A DNA stretch of 64,000 bases. It comes from Todiramphus chloris collaris (Eukaryota; Chordata; Aves; Coraciiformes; Alcedinidae). The notes under the pieces were generated by a model. That model was given only the letters and a program-made list of their open reading frames with translations, was not told where the DNA came from and did no database searches. The stretch is taken from assembly GCA_025345505.1 (NCBI GenBank), contig JANVCC010000022.1, forward strand, positions 29,761,155 through 29,825,154. Direction: 5' to 3'. How positions within the stretch are numbered: the first letter of the stretch is position 1; every line of letters starts with the position of its first letter. The position numbers and the translations under genes were made by a program. Of this stretch, positions 35,481 through 47,699 are shown in pieces.

Positions 35481-38187
35481 TCAGGAGCCAGAATTTGCCT
35501 GAAGAAGTCTCAGCATATAGAATATTTGGATGTAGTTTATTTGGATGAAGAATAACACAAGGGAAAAATATCTGTCATTTCCTATTGATATATTAAAACC
35601 TTCCAAATAAAATGCTACATCGAGATCTGAAAATAGTGGCCCTGGCCTATTTTGTGAGATCCTCATTAGCTGACTGGGAGTTTATGCAGTGAGGAATCCA
35701 AGTGCTTGGGCTTTTCATGCTTTATCGTCATGTGTGGCCGTATATTTAATTCTGTCATGGGCGTATGGAAAACTTTGCACAGCAGATGCCTTGTACCTCC
35801 ATGATGTTTGGGAAGTGGGTGGTTTGCCTGGAAGAACAATTCTGTCTTTAAACTTTTCTGCTGATCTTCAGTTTCTCCATGGTTTCCTGTGCTGCAACTA
35901 AACACTAAACACTTCCTAGAAACCGTGTTAGCTTTAAGTGATCTTTAGTAGTCTTAAACATTGTCTGTGGTGCAACAAGGCTCTGCTACTTGGATTACAA
36001 TCTTTTAAATACCCAATACATGTGTTTTAATATATAATTGAGATTAAAGAGGGCTTTAGCTGTGGACTGATGGATAAACTGACATGTTCTAGGATTTCTG
36101 TATGTCACCACTTAACAGTACAGCTCAAAGCACAAGTCAGCTGTTTGGAAAGAGTGGGTGTGTTGTGAAACTCCAATGATCCTACTCAAACTGAACGGCC
36201 TTGTCTCTGGAGAACCACAAGCATCCATGGAAGTCAGTGGTGCACCTAGGTTTAGCCATGTTGCCCTCTCAGGGCCGGAATTAGTGCCTGTCACACATGT
36301 GCAGTGCACAGAACTTCTTTCCTTTAAAGACTGGCAGCTCTGGCTGTGTTTCTATAATGGGACTGTCAACCCCATAATAAGCATCATGGCACCAGTGTTT
36401 TGGGTGAGGAGATCCATTGTGTGAGCACAATGTCTGCTTGAGGAAAAAAGTTCTCAGTGCGATGGCTGTCAGAAGAATAAGTGTTATCTCACAGATATTG
36501 GCAAGTGCTTAAAGGTCAGTTTTTAGGTTTTCAGGTCCACAATGGTATCTTGCTAAGCACGGACTGTCCATACCACATGTAATTCTTTCAGCCAGCCCTC
36601 TCTGAAGATGGCTTATTACTCTTCACATGTGTAGGATAAATCTACATCCTCGCTCCTGCACAATGGCTTTCAGAGTTTATTTGGGGTTTGTCTCAGGTCC
36701 CCTTCTTTTCCCAAGGCACACATCTTCTGCGTGGTACCCTACAAAAAAAGCCTGAGCAGAGGAAGGCAGCATGGTCTGGGAGCATGCTGGAGCCAATTAG
36801 CACTCTGTTCCCTTTGTGTGCTTGCTTATAAAGTCCTCCAAAATATTAATATGAACTAATCCCTTCATCTTTGACATTTCTTTTTAAACTGAATACAATC
36901 TGTTACCTCAGATTACATCATTCACTAATTAAAAAAAACTAGATAGAGTACTACAGTATATATTTTTCACCTGAGATATTTCCAACAGCCCTTAGCAAAG
37001 CGATTTACTGTGGTGAGTCTCAGCATAGTGAAAAAGAAAAAAAAATAAAGACAGGCATTTTGTGTAACACTGAAGAATAATTGTGGTAGAACAAGTGCTG
37101 AGCAGCTCTTCTGTATGTTGCTGGGGATGTCATTGCCTGTGATTTAAAGCTCTGGAAGAAATGTACAGCTTTTTGCTGAGCGGCTCAGCAGCAATGGTAA
37201 AAATACCCTTCAAGCACACTATCACTTTCCTTTTTAAAAGTCAAAACAGGTCAGCAAGGGTGACAGAAAGTTCTTTCTCCCACTTGCCTTCATTAAGCCT
37301 TTGCTTAAAAAAGAAGAGAGAAGGGACTGAAGCATGCAGCAATTGCTTCAATAACCTTGCAGCAAACTGCCAGAAAGTTTTCCAAGGCTCTCATGCAATT
37401 GAACCTGGTGAAAGGAATCTACTCCCCTACTCCAGCCCACAGCCCTCCTTAAGAAAGTTGCTGAAAGTTGTTTTTTTTCTGAACACTTAATTGCCCAGGT
37501 CTCCCAACAAACTGGTGCCAGCCTGAGAGAATCTGAGCTGATGTTGCTAGCGGGGAAGGGAAAAAGCTGAGCTGAAGGAGGATGCTCAGGGGTGCACGAG
37601 AGACTGGAGATCTGTAGTCTCCAGTTTCCACTGCTGGCTGGCGTACAGAAGTCACCAGTTATGATTGGGTTACAGCTCATGACTATTTAGACTTGGACAT
37701 GGACTTGAAGCCACTTCATGTCAGTACAAAGGGAGGAATGTAACACTGTCTCTCCAGTGCCAGGGGGGAGAGATTTGTAGGTTGGTATGTGACCTTCACT
37801 GCTGGCCCATGCAGGTGCTGCTCAAAGGCCCTCCCCATTCAGCTCTTGATACTGATACTAGATTAAAAAGAGGGAATGAAAAAAGTCGTTGTTAAAAACG
37901 TTCCTCTCTCTTTTTTCCCTTTATCTCTGTGAACAAGTTGTCTTTTGATTTGCTTGGGTTTGTGGGTTTAGGAGGCTGTTTTCCTTTCAAGGACTTACTC
38001 TTGTACTATGTATTTTTTCCTTTAATGAATAACATTTAACTCAGTGAAAGAAGATTTGTCTTGAGGCAATTCTTGGATCATTTAAAAAAAAAAAAATGAC
38101 GTTTGTGTGGAAGTTGTTTTGTCCCATCAGTCTTTTTGCACTTTAAATTGTGGTTCCTTAATTTATACTTATATTTCAGTACATGTG
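35481..38187. other. Non-coding stretch, no gene seen
   Basis: Frames of about 110 codons on both strands around 37161-37680 overlap each other and share no motif with any family I know. An 8-bp hairpin (ACTGGAGA at 37613, TCTCCAGT at 37628) is expected by chance at this scale. An A13 run lies near 38083. Confidence 0.6.
38021..38026 (-). terminator. Weak polyadenylation signal candidate (ATTAAA)
   Basis: TTTAAT on the plus strand reads ATTAAA on the minus strand, 162 nt beyond the stop of the 81-codon frame. ATTAAA is the commonest variant of the poly(A) hexamer, but it also occurs often by chance in AT-rich DNA. Confidence 0.2.
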
Positions 38188-38433
38188 TTAAAAGAGTTGA
38201 ATCAAGAGAAAGAGAAGCATGCAAAGCCAGAAAATTCCCATCACCAGGGCAATTAAAGCAATAGCAAATAATAATCTTACTGGCTGCCGATCAGGGAAGG
38301 GACCAGCATACTCTCTGGTCTCTGGCACCATTTTCTCAGCATCAGTCATATTTCTGAACAGCCCACTGTTCTGTGCATTTGGGTAATTCATGCTATTTAA
38401 GATGTCTTCAGAGATGACATGTTTGAAAACCAT
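38188..38433 (-). CDS. Possible tail-anchored membrane microprotein, 81 aa
   Basis: One complete frame on the minus strand encodes 81 residues. An in-frame TAA lies directly before the ATG, so this ATG is the first possible start in the genomic frame; +4 is G but -3 is T, a moderate context. Residues 1-51 are polar (with an NMT sequon at 28-30 and the segment REYAGPFPDRQP at 40-51). Residues 53-81 are almost wholly hydrophobic, beginning RLLFAIALIALVMGIFWLCM, and run to the last residue. That predicts a C-terminal anchor with the N-terminal part in the cytosol, as in small SERCA regulators and other microproteins. I do not recognise a family and give no function. GCC/CTG/CCC codons in the polar half look less AT-biased than the flanks. 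A CCA|GTAAGA donor-like word lies inside (codons 51-53), so a spliced gene is also possible. Alternatively it is a chance frame. Confidence 0.4.
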   Translation of the reverse strand: MVFKHVISEDILNSMNYPNAQNSGLFRNMTDAEKMVPETREYAGPFPDRQPVRLLFAIALIALVMGIFWLCMLLFLLIQLF

Positions 38434-39535
38434 TTACCAAGCGTGCTGCACTGTCCCATAGATGGAAGCAGCGTAGATCAGCTTTCCTCACCATGCAAAG
38501 TAGGTGACATCTCTCAGTGAAGGAAGATGTTTGGGACTGACTTTTGGACTAGAAAGATCACAGGGTGTCTGAGGAGCTGAAGTGTGCAACAGAGCAAAGT
38601 TTCTGTAAATGTAAAGTGCTTGGGTAAAATTTCTTCTCAAGTCCTCGTTGGGAGACTGCAGAAATTATGATGCCCTCTTTTAAAGACTGTTCTTTTCTTG
38701 TATGCGTGCTCAGAAGACCAAAATATGCAGAACAGAACTTCTCCCTCTGCTTCCAAACTCCCTTCCCACAATGCTATGCAACAGAGCAAGCCTGCCCAGC
38801 CTTAGCACCAATTTTTTTCCTGACATAAGATTTTCCTATTGAAGTGGTTGGTAGAATTAAGAAGCAATGGGGCTGCTTCTGATTTTGTTTTATATTTACT
38901 GGAGAAAACCACTGTGTTGTTGATACTGAGTTTTTGAGTTATTATTTAATTACATTGAGGGATGTTCCACATTTTAGCCAATTTATTTTGAGTGCTATGT
39001 ATTCCAGGGCCTCATTTGGTTCTAGTATTAATCCCTTTCCTTCACAGAAGTTTGTATATTGCTTTGGATTATTTATACTTCACTGTGCTTCCAAATCCAT
39101 TATTAATCACACAGGTATTGAAATACATTTCACAGATAATACTGGACATACTGCTGTATTGTTTGCTCACATAATAGTCATGCTTTCACTCGGCAGGTTT
39201 CTCATACATCAAATTATCATTAGATAAGAAAAAATGTTATGGTGAAGATTTGCCAACAATTTAATGCTGAATGCTCAAGCAAAACCCTGATGTTCCCAAT
39301 TCCAGGTGATGACTCCTGGGAGCAATAAATGAGCAGATGCTCTAGTTAGATGAGAGCATATCACCTTCAGGGATGTGAATGGTGCAAGGTTCTGCTCAGT
39401 GGACTTATAGGAAACCTCTTGTTCATTTTTTTCTTCGGCAGCAGTCCAGATGACTAAACAAGAGAGATTTCTTTTATGGTTGCTTTTTTGTTAGTATAAA
39501 AAGGGACCATATTTTAGCTTTGAGACTGTCCTGCA
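38434..39535. other. Non-coding stretch around the microprotein candidate
   Basis: This is the minus-strand upstream region of the 81-codon frame. I see no clear TATA box or CpG island. A possible minus-strand acceptor (CTATGGGACAG, near 38450-38460) lies about 20 nt before the ATG, so the frame could begin inside a second exon. Confidence 0.45.
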
Positions 39536-39540
39536 GCTAT

Positions 39541-39640
39541 CAGTAACATAGGGCTGGAAAGGACCATCTGGGTCATGGTGCCCAGCTTCTGGGTTATCCA
39601 GCCCCTTAGCAGCCTATGGGTTGCTTGACTGCATCATTAC
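39541..39640 (-). mobile_element. Probable old CR1 3' end fragment
   Basis: ACATAGGGCTGGAAAGGACC followed by ATCTGGGTCATGGTGCCC resembles the CR1 tail phrase 'atagggctggaagggacc...gggtcatctagtcca'. It is short and diverged. The 3' end would face lower coordinates. Confidence 0.5.
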
Positions 39641-40055
39641 AGCCTCACAGCAAAAACCCCTCAAAATCCTCAACTTAAAAAACAAAGGAAAAAAGTAAGT
39701 CTGATCAAGAGCTTTAGCATCACTCTAGACCCTTGCAAGAGCAGAAAATACTGGATAAAGCTCCTTGATGACCCCAGCAGTCAGCCCTAGACTCCTGTGT
39801 GGAGAAAGGCAAACTCCCCTGTCCTCTGCTTTCTTTGCAGGCTTTCCCACCTAAACCCTTGTGTAAAAATTGGTTTAGCCCTGGGAGTTTAAACAAGTGC
39901 ATAAGCCAAGCTCTGGGAGATCCTGACACTGCCAGGATCTGCAGCACTTTCCATCTTGCATATAGTCACTGCCCAGTGACTCACCACCCCAGTGTGAGGT
40001 GTTTTGGAGCCAAATGAGAGCACAGCTTTGCACACTGGAGACAGATAAACCATGA

Positions 40056-40503
40056 ATCACAGAATCATGTAATCATAGAATGTTAGGGGTTGGAAGGGAC
40101 CTAGAAAGATCATCTAGTCCAACCCCCCTGCCAGAGCAGGATCACCTATACCAAGTCACACAGGAACGTGTCCAGGTGGGTCTTGAACGCCTCCAGAGAA
40201 GGAGACTCCACAACCCCCCTGGGCATCCTGTTCCAGTGCTGTCACCCTCACAGTGAAAAAGTTTTTCCTTGTGTTTACCCTAAACCTCTTGTGCTCCAAC
40301 TTACTCCCATTGCCTCTTGTTCTAACATTGGGTGACACTGAGCAGAGTCTGGCTCCATCCTCCTTACACTCACCCTTAACATATTTATAGACATTAATGA
40401 GGTCCCCCCTCAGTCTCCTCTTCTCCAGGCTAAAGAGACCCATCTCTCTCAGCCTCTCCTCATAAGGGAGATGCTCCACCATAAGTGTGTTTCTCTGCAC
40501 TGT
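40056..40503 (-). mobile_element. Relatively intact CR1 LINE, 5'-truncated
   Basis: The 3' terminus at 40056-40082 consists of repeated ATTCTATGATT-like units (plus strand ATCATAGAATG), the diagnostic avian CR1 end. Next come the canonical GGGTTGGAAGGGACC and CATCTAGTCCAACCCCCCTG on the plus strand. From about 40500 downward the minus strand stays open and encodes the C-terminal end of CR1 ORF2: [20 protein letters not shown], then [27 protein letters not shown] and [11 protein letters not shown]. The element is truncated on its 5' side before the reverse transcriptase, as most CR1 copies are. Its readable frame makes it the youngest retroelement in the window. Confidence 0.9.
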
Positions 40504-42769
40504 ACAGAATAGAGCTGCTTGGAGGAAAGGGATGCACCTGTGCTGTGCAACATGGAGGCCCAGATTGGGGCTCTGAGACACTTTTGCCACTCTTGGTCTG
40601 GTAGGGATCTAGGCATGGGTCACTAGCTGTGGTACAATACGGCGCTGACCAAAAGGCATTTCTCAGCTGACACTGGCTTCAGTGAGCTTTAATCTGGGCA
40701 TATATACAATGCAGGAACTAGGGAAGAGCACATGAAAACTGGAGATGTCAGTGCTGTTCCTAAGTCAGAGAAGAATCTTCAAATACCTCTTTTTTTTTGT
40801 CCATTTCCACATCTGTACTTATGGGAAAGTAATAGCACTTTGACATATGGTCCTTGAATGGATGGCTGGTGCTGACATTAATATACAAATTTGTTAAAGC
40901 TGAGGATTGGTTAAATAAGTAAAATATTGTGATTACAGTAAACCCCTTAGTTGTTCAATATTCCTTTTTTTCTTAAATTAACACAAGTGAAAAAGGAATA
41001 ATGTTTTCTGTCTTCCCACGCAGCCAGGCACACATGTCTGGATTTTTCAGACTTCACAAAAGAGTGGAAGAGATCCACCGTGTCATCCTCATGGGTTTCT
41101 GCAGTGCCTGGCTCTTTTCAGCACAGTAAAAGGTCGGTTTCTGTAGATGAATAGCAGGCAGTAATAATGTTTACATCACTCAAATTGGATCTCTTATCTG
41201 AAATTCAGAGGAGTAGCAAGACAGGTTTACAGAATTTCCTTCCAGCAATCTCAAAGGACTCTGCTAGTGGAAACAAACAAAAAAAATCAAATAAACCACC
41301 TCCAGCCAGTTGTTGGGCCACAGAGAAGTGTGACTATCTTGCAGGTGGTGAAGATATGTCACAAGCAAGAAGTGACTCATCAGATATACACAGGAGAGTT
41401 GGGGCATAACAAAGAGCAAAAGAACTTGACTCTGTTGCCCGCTTGTACTAAAAGGTAATCTTACAAAAAATTGATAAATGCATAAAAAAAGAGTGAGGAT
41501 TTGTTTCTGTTGCCCTTTGAATTTCATTTTAAGTCATGGGCAAATGATTGGTCTTTTCTTCTAGAGTAATATCACCTTTAATTTGGCTTAGCCTTTGGGA
41601 AGGATGTTTGATTGACTGAATTAAAGAAGGAAGGCTGGCTGTTGCCTGTCCACAGGCAACTCTACCAAAACCATTTTAAAGACTGGCTTAAGTTCAGCCC
41701 ATCTTGGGCACTCATGAAGTCTCTTTATATGGTGATATTTATAATTTACATGAAATGATCTTAATCATTATAATTTATATAATTACAATACATTAACATG
41801 GTTGCTGTAGATTCATTTTTCTGCAGACAAGCACCACAGTACTTCCCAATATACAGAATTACAGCTGTGCCAGAGTAGTGTCCTCTAACCTGTTACTCTT
41901 CTCGCTCAGAAATGGTCTTAAAAGCAGCAACTTTAGCTTGCCTTTATGAGTTTCTCGGTCTTAATTCTTCCTCCCAGAACTGTGTATGAGCTCTCCTTGT
42001 TTTACTTGATAGTTCAAAAGCCACTGTGCTGCCTGATCTTAGACTGTTGGTTCTGGGCTTGAAATAATGGGATTGCACAGAGGAAGCAAAGGGGATTTCT
42101 TGGAGAGGAACAGTGTCTTCAGTGCATCTAGATGGAGAGGTCTCTGAAGACAGCACCATCTTACTGATTTTTCTGTTGAGTGTCCAGCTCACTGGGTGAC
42201 CTGCTCTGGGACAAGGCAATTGGGTGCAATGCAAGCGAGCTTTACAGTAAAACAGCTTGAGAGTTTGGTTTTCCTGCAAGAGAGGATAAGGTTATCAAAG
42301 GGAAATGGAAGTTTTATTTGGGGGAGAAGGTTGCTGGATTTTTTTAGGGTTTTTTTTTTAAACAGCAACATCATGACCCCTTCTGTGTTCATGTGTCATT
42401 ACTTCTGTGAAAATTCAAACTGTCTCCTCTGTGTTTGGGTATGCAACATCAAAAGGACCATAGAACAGAGCTCTTTGATGTTAAATTTTTCTGCTGATGC
42501 CATCTGTGGTCAGGTAAAACCACATATTTAATGTGAAAAGATTTGACCTTTTCTTATTTTCCCATGTTCACTAGCAAGGCAAAGACAGAGCGCATCAGTG
42601 GGATATGAGATATAGACAACCAAGAAATTCCTCAGCATTAGAAAACAGGTTTTTAGCTTCCCAAAATCAATCCTGATCTATTTTCTGCAGGATTTTTTTT
42701 TTTTGTGTGTGTGTGTGCTTGCATAATTGTTTAATAATAAAGAAGAGAGTGTGATTTAGTCATTTAGTT
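40504..42769. other. Non-coding stretch with a perfect short palindrome
   Basis: GTTGCCTGTCCACAGGCAAC at 41641-41660 is a perfect 9-bp inverted repeat around CC. The flank 41540-41830 is complex and AT-rich, with a TTGATTGACTG word near 41609. No gene is supported; frames to 111 codons (41944-42279 minus, 42196-42531 plus) overlap and lack motifs. Confidence 0.55.
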
Positions 42770-42774
42770 AGTAA

Positions 42775-43125
42775 AATCAGGCCTTGAGACTATTAGGCCT
42801 GGGAAGAACTGGCTCCTCTCACTCAGCTCAACTTGGCTATTGGCCAGACTGAGCAAGTCACTTTGCCTCTTTAGAAAATAAGCGTAATGGTTCCTCCATT
42901 GTAAAGATGCGAAATCTACTGCTGAAAAGCAGTACATGAGTTAGGTAATATTATTTCTGGCTCTTCTACAGATGTGCTTAGTGTTCAGTTTTCCCATCTG
43001 TAATGTGGGGATGTTAGAACTAATCTACCTCCCAGGGTTGTTTTGCTTAATTCCATAAAGTACTTGAAAACCTCACATGGAAAGAGTTATAGAAGCACAA
43101 GGTTTCTTAATAAAGCTCATTTATG
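42775..43125 (+). mobile_element. MIR-family SINE sequence, probably two pieces
   Basis: Near 42835-42875 GACTGAGCAAGTCACTTTGC then CTCTTTAG matches the MIR core 'ttgggcaagtcacttaacctct'. At 42988-43110, TCAGTTTTCCCATCTGTAAT, GTGGGGATGTTAGAACTAAT and CTACCTCCCAGGGTTGTTTT follow the MIR 3' half closely, ending in AAAGTACTTGAAAACCTCAC with GAAAGAGTTATAGAAGCAC. About 80 nt between the two parts do not fit, so there may be an insertion or two adjacent copies. Confidence 0.75.
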
Positions 43126-43539
43126 AGTAATGTATTTTTGAAGTAAGTGACTTGAACCTTCACCCATAGTTGGAAACCAACATGAGCCAAGTCGTCTTTG
43201 TTGTTCAGCAAAGGTTGGTTGATATTTTTTTTCCTTACATATTTAATTCTCATAAGGCTTCACATTTCTGGTTTCTGGCTATGATTGAAAGCAGAAATGC
43301 CAAAATACCACAAGAGAAGATTGGGGGTTTTTACTTTTTTTTTTTTCCTGACCCTCCCAGAAGCTGGAAGTTTTGAAGCACACAAGAGTCTTCCCCAGCA
43401 TCTCCAGTTCTCAGTTTCCCCCTGCAAAGATAGGTGTCTGAAGTTATTTTCTCTGAAGACAGATTCACCCAGATGCAGTCAGTACCCTGCACCTTCTGAG
43501 ACCTGCCCAGCCCTGTTGTGCATGATGTACAAGTGACTC

Positions 43540-43720
43540 TTTGGTGTATCAGAGCTGCTGTGTTCAGATAACCACTAGGTGCTTTATCAGCATTTATCTA
43601 CCCTGCCTTGAGCTGTACAAGACCACATTCAATCTCATCCACTGTACAATTATCTCTATTGATTATTGCACAGAGCGTGGCAATGATCTTTTGAGGTGCT
43701 GACAAATGCCGGGGCTGAGA
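43540..43720. promoter_or_regulatory. Candidate conserved non-coding block
   Basis: Repeat-free complex sequence with AGATAACCACTAGG (43567), CAATTATCTCTATTGATTAT near 43647 and GGCAATGATC (43679). It adjoins the CpG-enriched patch. Listed on texture only. Confidence 0.25.
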
Positions 43721-43829
43721 TGGTCTTTATGTGCAAAGGCTGTGAGAGAAAATCAGCCAAAACTCATTTATCTCAATGTCAAAATTCCTGCTAACTGGGA
43801 GGAAGTGAAGTTGGACCAACCTGGGAGGC

Positions 43830-44245
43830 TTTTAGAAAGCCTGGCCTTCGCACCGTGGGATGCATTACAAACCCGGATTTGCAGGATCTCTGCCTGCGAA
43901 TAATCCATACTCGGAGTGCTCTGCACATATCATTTGATGTGTGTAAATGCGGGATCGTGCCAGGAGAGCAGAAGCTAACTTGGAGCCTGGGGAAGTTTTC
44001 AATCGGTTCTGCCAGGGTTTCTCTACGTGGGAAGGCACGGACGGCTTTCTCCTGCCCCCTCCTGGTGCAGCCCTCTAAATGTGGCTCTGACAGCACGGCA
44101 GGCAACGAAGAGGCTGGAAAAAATGGCACCTTCATTTCCCAGGGGATTTGCACGTGGAGTATATGGCAAAGTCGGCCTGCTTTCATGGCACGAAAAGGAG
44201 CTGTTATTAATTTGTTTGTTTGTCTTTGCTTCTTGGCGTTGTAAA
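43830..44245. other. CpG-enriched patch with long frames on both strands
   Basis: Roughly sixteen CpGs fall in about 400 nt, well above the rest of the window. Frames stay open for 129 codons on the plus strand (43855-44244) and 131 on the minus (43791-44186). The translations are cysteine- and basic-residue-rich with no domain, signal peptide or repeat that I can identify, and each strand's frame is likely a by-product of GC-richer sequence. It could be a small CpG island or a regulatory element. No promoter motif is evident. Confidence 0.45.
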
Positions 44246-46735
44246 TCTACTGGAGCTCTGTGAAAGTAAAGCTGAAGCTGATTTATGCACTTGCAGTTGA
44301 GTGGACAGCAAAATTCAGACTCTTTCAGGTGTTTAAACTAATACCCTTCATCGTGGGAGTACGTTATCTTAGGATATACTTTTTTATTTCTTTTTAAGCT
44401 GGTCTGATACTTAGCCAACAGAAGAATAATGCAACGCAAATAATGTAAAGAAGGTAGAGAAGAATATGTAGTCCTCTACCAAATGTAGGGACTCCATTCT
44501 AGGGGATAGTGGAAATCCAAAATTTAGCTTCCAGAATAAAACCTCTCAGTTTGTAAAATGTTCCCATTGTGCACTTGCACAAAAGACAGCCCCTAGGCAT
44601 TGCACTACATGGAGAGATAGGGCTGCTTGACAGCGTGGAAGCTGCTGGCCTCTGTGGCACCACTGGCAGTATTTCATCACACTTGAGTGGACAGACCAAT
44701 GCAGTCTTCAGTTTTGCAATGTTTGCCCACAGAAGCAATAAATCAAAGTGTAGTAAGTCAAAATAGCTACTGTACGGGGCCTGTTCCAGACTCAAACCCT
44801 TCAGCCTTTTGGACTGAGAACAGATTGAATCCAGTTTGAACACACACTAAAACAAGGCTTCCTAAAGATGGGCATCCTAAATCTGGGCTATTAATCTCTC
44901 TTCATCTCTGCATTAATTTTAAAGTTATTATAATTCACCAGGGCATAAAAGGATAGTTCAAGCACTTTTAAGCATTTTGGTTACAGCATTTCTTTGAAAT
45001 AAGGCTAAATCTTGCTGTCTCTGGACTAAAAACTCTCTTGATGCAAGTTAACTTGAAATCAGTGTTTCTGGAAAAAAAAAATCATTTTCACAAATATAGA
45101 GTATTCTAATCACAGCAAAAAGAACTGATGAAGACTTTCTGACCATTTTGTTAAGCATCTATTCCCTTAACATGCCTAAAATATGCTTATTGCAGAGGTT
45201 GAGTCTTCTCTGTTTTCTGACACTTTTGTAACATTATTTTTTAATGTGGGGTGGTTTTTTTGTTGTTGTTTTGGGGTTTTTTTAAGTTTTAGCCAGCTGT
45301 GACTGTGCTGCATTTTCAGATGCTGTTTGTATTTCATGAGAAGGTGTTGAAATTTCCATCAAGTCCCAAACTGGTGGGAGCACTCTTTCTGCACAGCTAT
45401 ATCTCAAGCTGAGCTGAAGTGGTAGGTGCTCACAAGGGTATTACCTTTCCTTAATATAAGTGTTTGAAAAACATATCTTGCAGCACTGTATGTACAAGCC
45501 TAATGATATAGATTCCTCTCTATGAAAAAGTAACCTCTCTTTCTTTTACGTGTTTTGGCTGAGAGATTTTCATATGAGGTCTTGGAACTCATTTCCCTCT
45601 GGGTACCTGTCTTTCTGTGCAATAGCTGGAGAAAGGTGACGTGACAGGCTTCATAGTCCTCATGACTGTGTAGCTGCAGCATCAGAGAGGAGGCAGAAAA
45701 CAAAGCAATTACCCTAAATGGAGACTATCAGAAAGGTGGGGGGGGGAGGCAGGACTTTCCATTTTCTTTTAGTCATGTCCAGTAGTTTTAAGGAGAAGGT
45801 CTGGCTGCACAAAGTTTTCTTCACCTGAGTGATGTTTTTAAGGGAAATTTCCAGAGATTAATTCCTTTCATAGATTTTTTTTCTGAGCTCTTAAATTGCA
45901 GAGTATATCTGGCCACTTTTTGAAGGACTATGACTTTCTGATGCTTTCTGATACTATCTGCATCCAAACAGTGTAGTTGTTGAAGCTGAAATGCACAGAA
46001 AGGTCTGAACAAAGCCACAAAAATTTTGGAGGGTGAATAAATTTTTAACCACTCAAAATTGCAGTTATGTCTTGACTTTTCAAGAAAATTTTCCATAAAT
46101 TTATGTTTATATGCAACAGACAACAAAGACAGAACTATTTCAAGTCAGACAAACAGTTTAGTCAGACTGATGAAAATAACTTCATAGTTCTTTCCATCAA
46201 GAAACAGACATGAACTTCACTTCAGGGCAGTGTGAATGTTTTTTCTTCCTTCAAGATCACCTGGCAAACTGAAAAATTAGTTATTTGTACAGGCCTGGTT
46301 GTGAATCATCTTGACTCAGATGCGTCCCTGCTGGGGAGGACATGTTAGCCCCTGCCACCTTTGCGTGATGCTCTTGATTTTCTGCTTTTCAAGTTCACCG
46401 TGATCCAGTTTGGCCTCAGATGGCCTGAAAAACACCATTTCTCAAAAAACACCTGAACTGCTACAGAGCTTCAGGGCAAGTAAGTACTGAGATAGGTATT
46501 AGATAACCAGAACCTCCAATTCTGATCTTTCCCAGACACTATCATTTCCAAAGAAGAATAATAAAAAAGCAGGCAGGCTTACCTTCTAAATAAAGTAATT
46601 CAACTACAGAAGTTTTGTAACATCACATAATGTTATATTAAAATTTTCATTCAATTAGATCTTCTGCATAACAGGGGACCTATACCTGCGCACTAGTTTT
46701 AGTACCATGCCTGTGACTTTCACTTATAGCACAGA
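44246..46735. other. Non-coding stretch, no gene seen
   Basis: T-rich words near 45245-45290 and a G9 run near 45740 are present. Frames to 114 codons lack domains. No named repeat is supported. Confidence 0.65.
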
Positions 46736-46824
46736 AATGATAGCAGTAAATGAGACCTTAGAAGGTAGCCTAGTCATATACCTGCCCCAAGCAGAATCAG
46801 TGAGATAGCACAGAATAGAGGAGA

Positions 46825-47165
46825 AGAGACAAGACCTACAATTATCATGTGGTCCAACTGCCTGACCAATTCTGGGCTGACCAAAAGCTAAAGCATGTTG
46901 TTAAGGGCATTGTCCAAATGCCTCTTGAACACTGGCAGGCTTGGGACAGCAACCACCTCTCTAGGAAGTTGTGTTTGCCCACACTCTGATTAAAGAAATA
47001 CATCCTAACATCCAGCCTAAACCACCCCTGCTGCAACTTTGAACCATTCCAACTTACTCTGTTACTGGATCCGGGGGGACGAGATCAGCACCTCCCTCTC
47101 TCCTTTCCCTCCTCAGGAAGCTGTAGAAAGCAATGAGGTTGCCCCTTATTGGAGAGGGGAATTGG
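46825..47165 (-). mobile_element. CR1 LINE 3' portion, old copy
   Basis: The plus strand reads GGCATTGTCCAAATGCCTCT, TGAACACTGGCAGGCTTGGG, ACCACCTCTCTAGGAAG, TTAAAGAAATACATCCTAAC, ATCCAGCCTAAACCACCCCT, GAGATCAGCACCTCCCTCTC and GAAAGCAATGAGGTTGCCCC. In this order these match the reverse complement of the last ORF2 part of avian CR1. The copy is on the minus strand and is clearly more diverged than the one at 40.1-40.5 kb. Confidence 0.85.
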
Positions 47166-47699
47166 AAGTGTTCCTCACAGAGATCTGTGTGTAAGCAAGC
47201 CTCAAAAACTCCAGTGATGGTGACTCTGCAACTTCACTAGATAATGAATCTTCAATGCTTACACCTAGAAAAGATTATTTATCTGTCTCTCCTTCTGTGT
47301 TTTGGTTGGATTTTTGTTTGATTGTTTGTTTTGGGGTTGTTTGTTTGTTTTTAAGAAATCTAGCCTATATGTGTTGTTGTTGGAGTTGCAGCACTATCAG
47401 CATGTCCAGTGGTTAATTAGAGTAAATTTAATATTTTTAGCTCATTTTAAAGTTTATTTTTTAAATACTTTTCTCTCCTGTTTTGTATTGCTATATCAGA
47501 TTAGAGGCATCTTTCTTGCAGACATCCAGAGCATCTACACTCAGAGAGGACCATGAAGTCATCACATTTTCTCTCCTTCATGCCATAGACTTTTATATTT
47601 CATGCTGTTACCCAATACTTTGCATATGAATTAAGCATAGCTTTTATTTTGGCTAAAATGTATTTTCTGGAAAAGCATCTAATTTTGATATGAATACAC

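Noticed and set aside
37613-37635. 8-bp hairpin ACTGGAGA / TCTCCAGT
   Set aside because: Stems of this length with short loops are expected several times by chance in 64 kb.
40156-40590. 144-codon minus-strand frame as a host gene
   Set aside because: Its middle is the CR1 ORF2 C-terminus and it runs into the CR1 3' part, so it is retroelement sequence.
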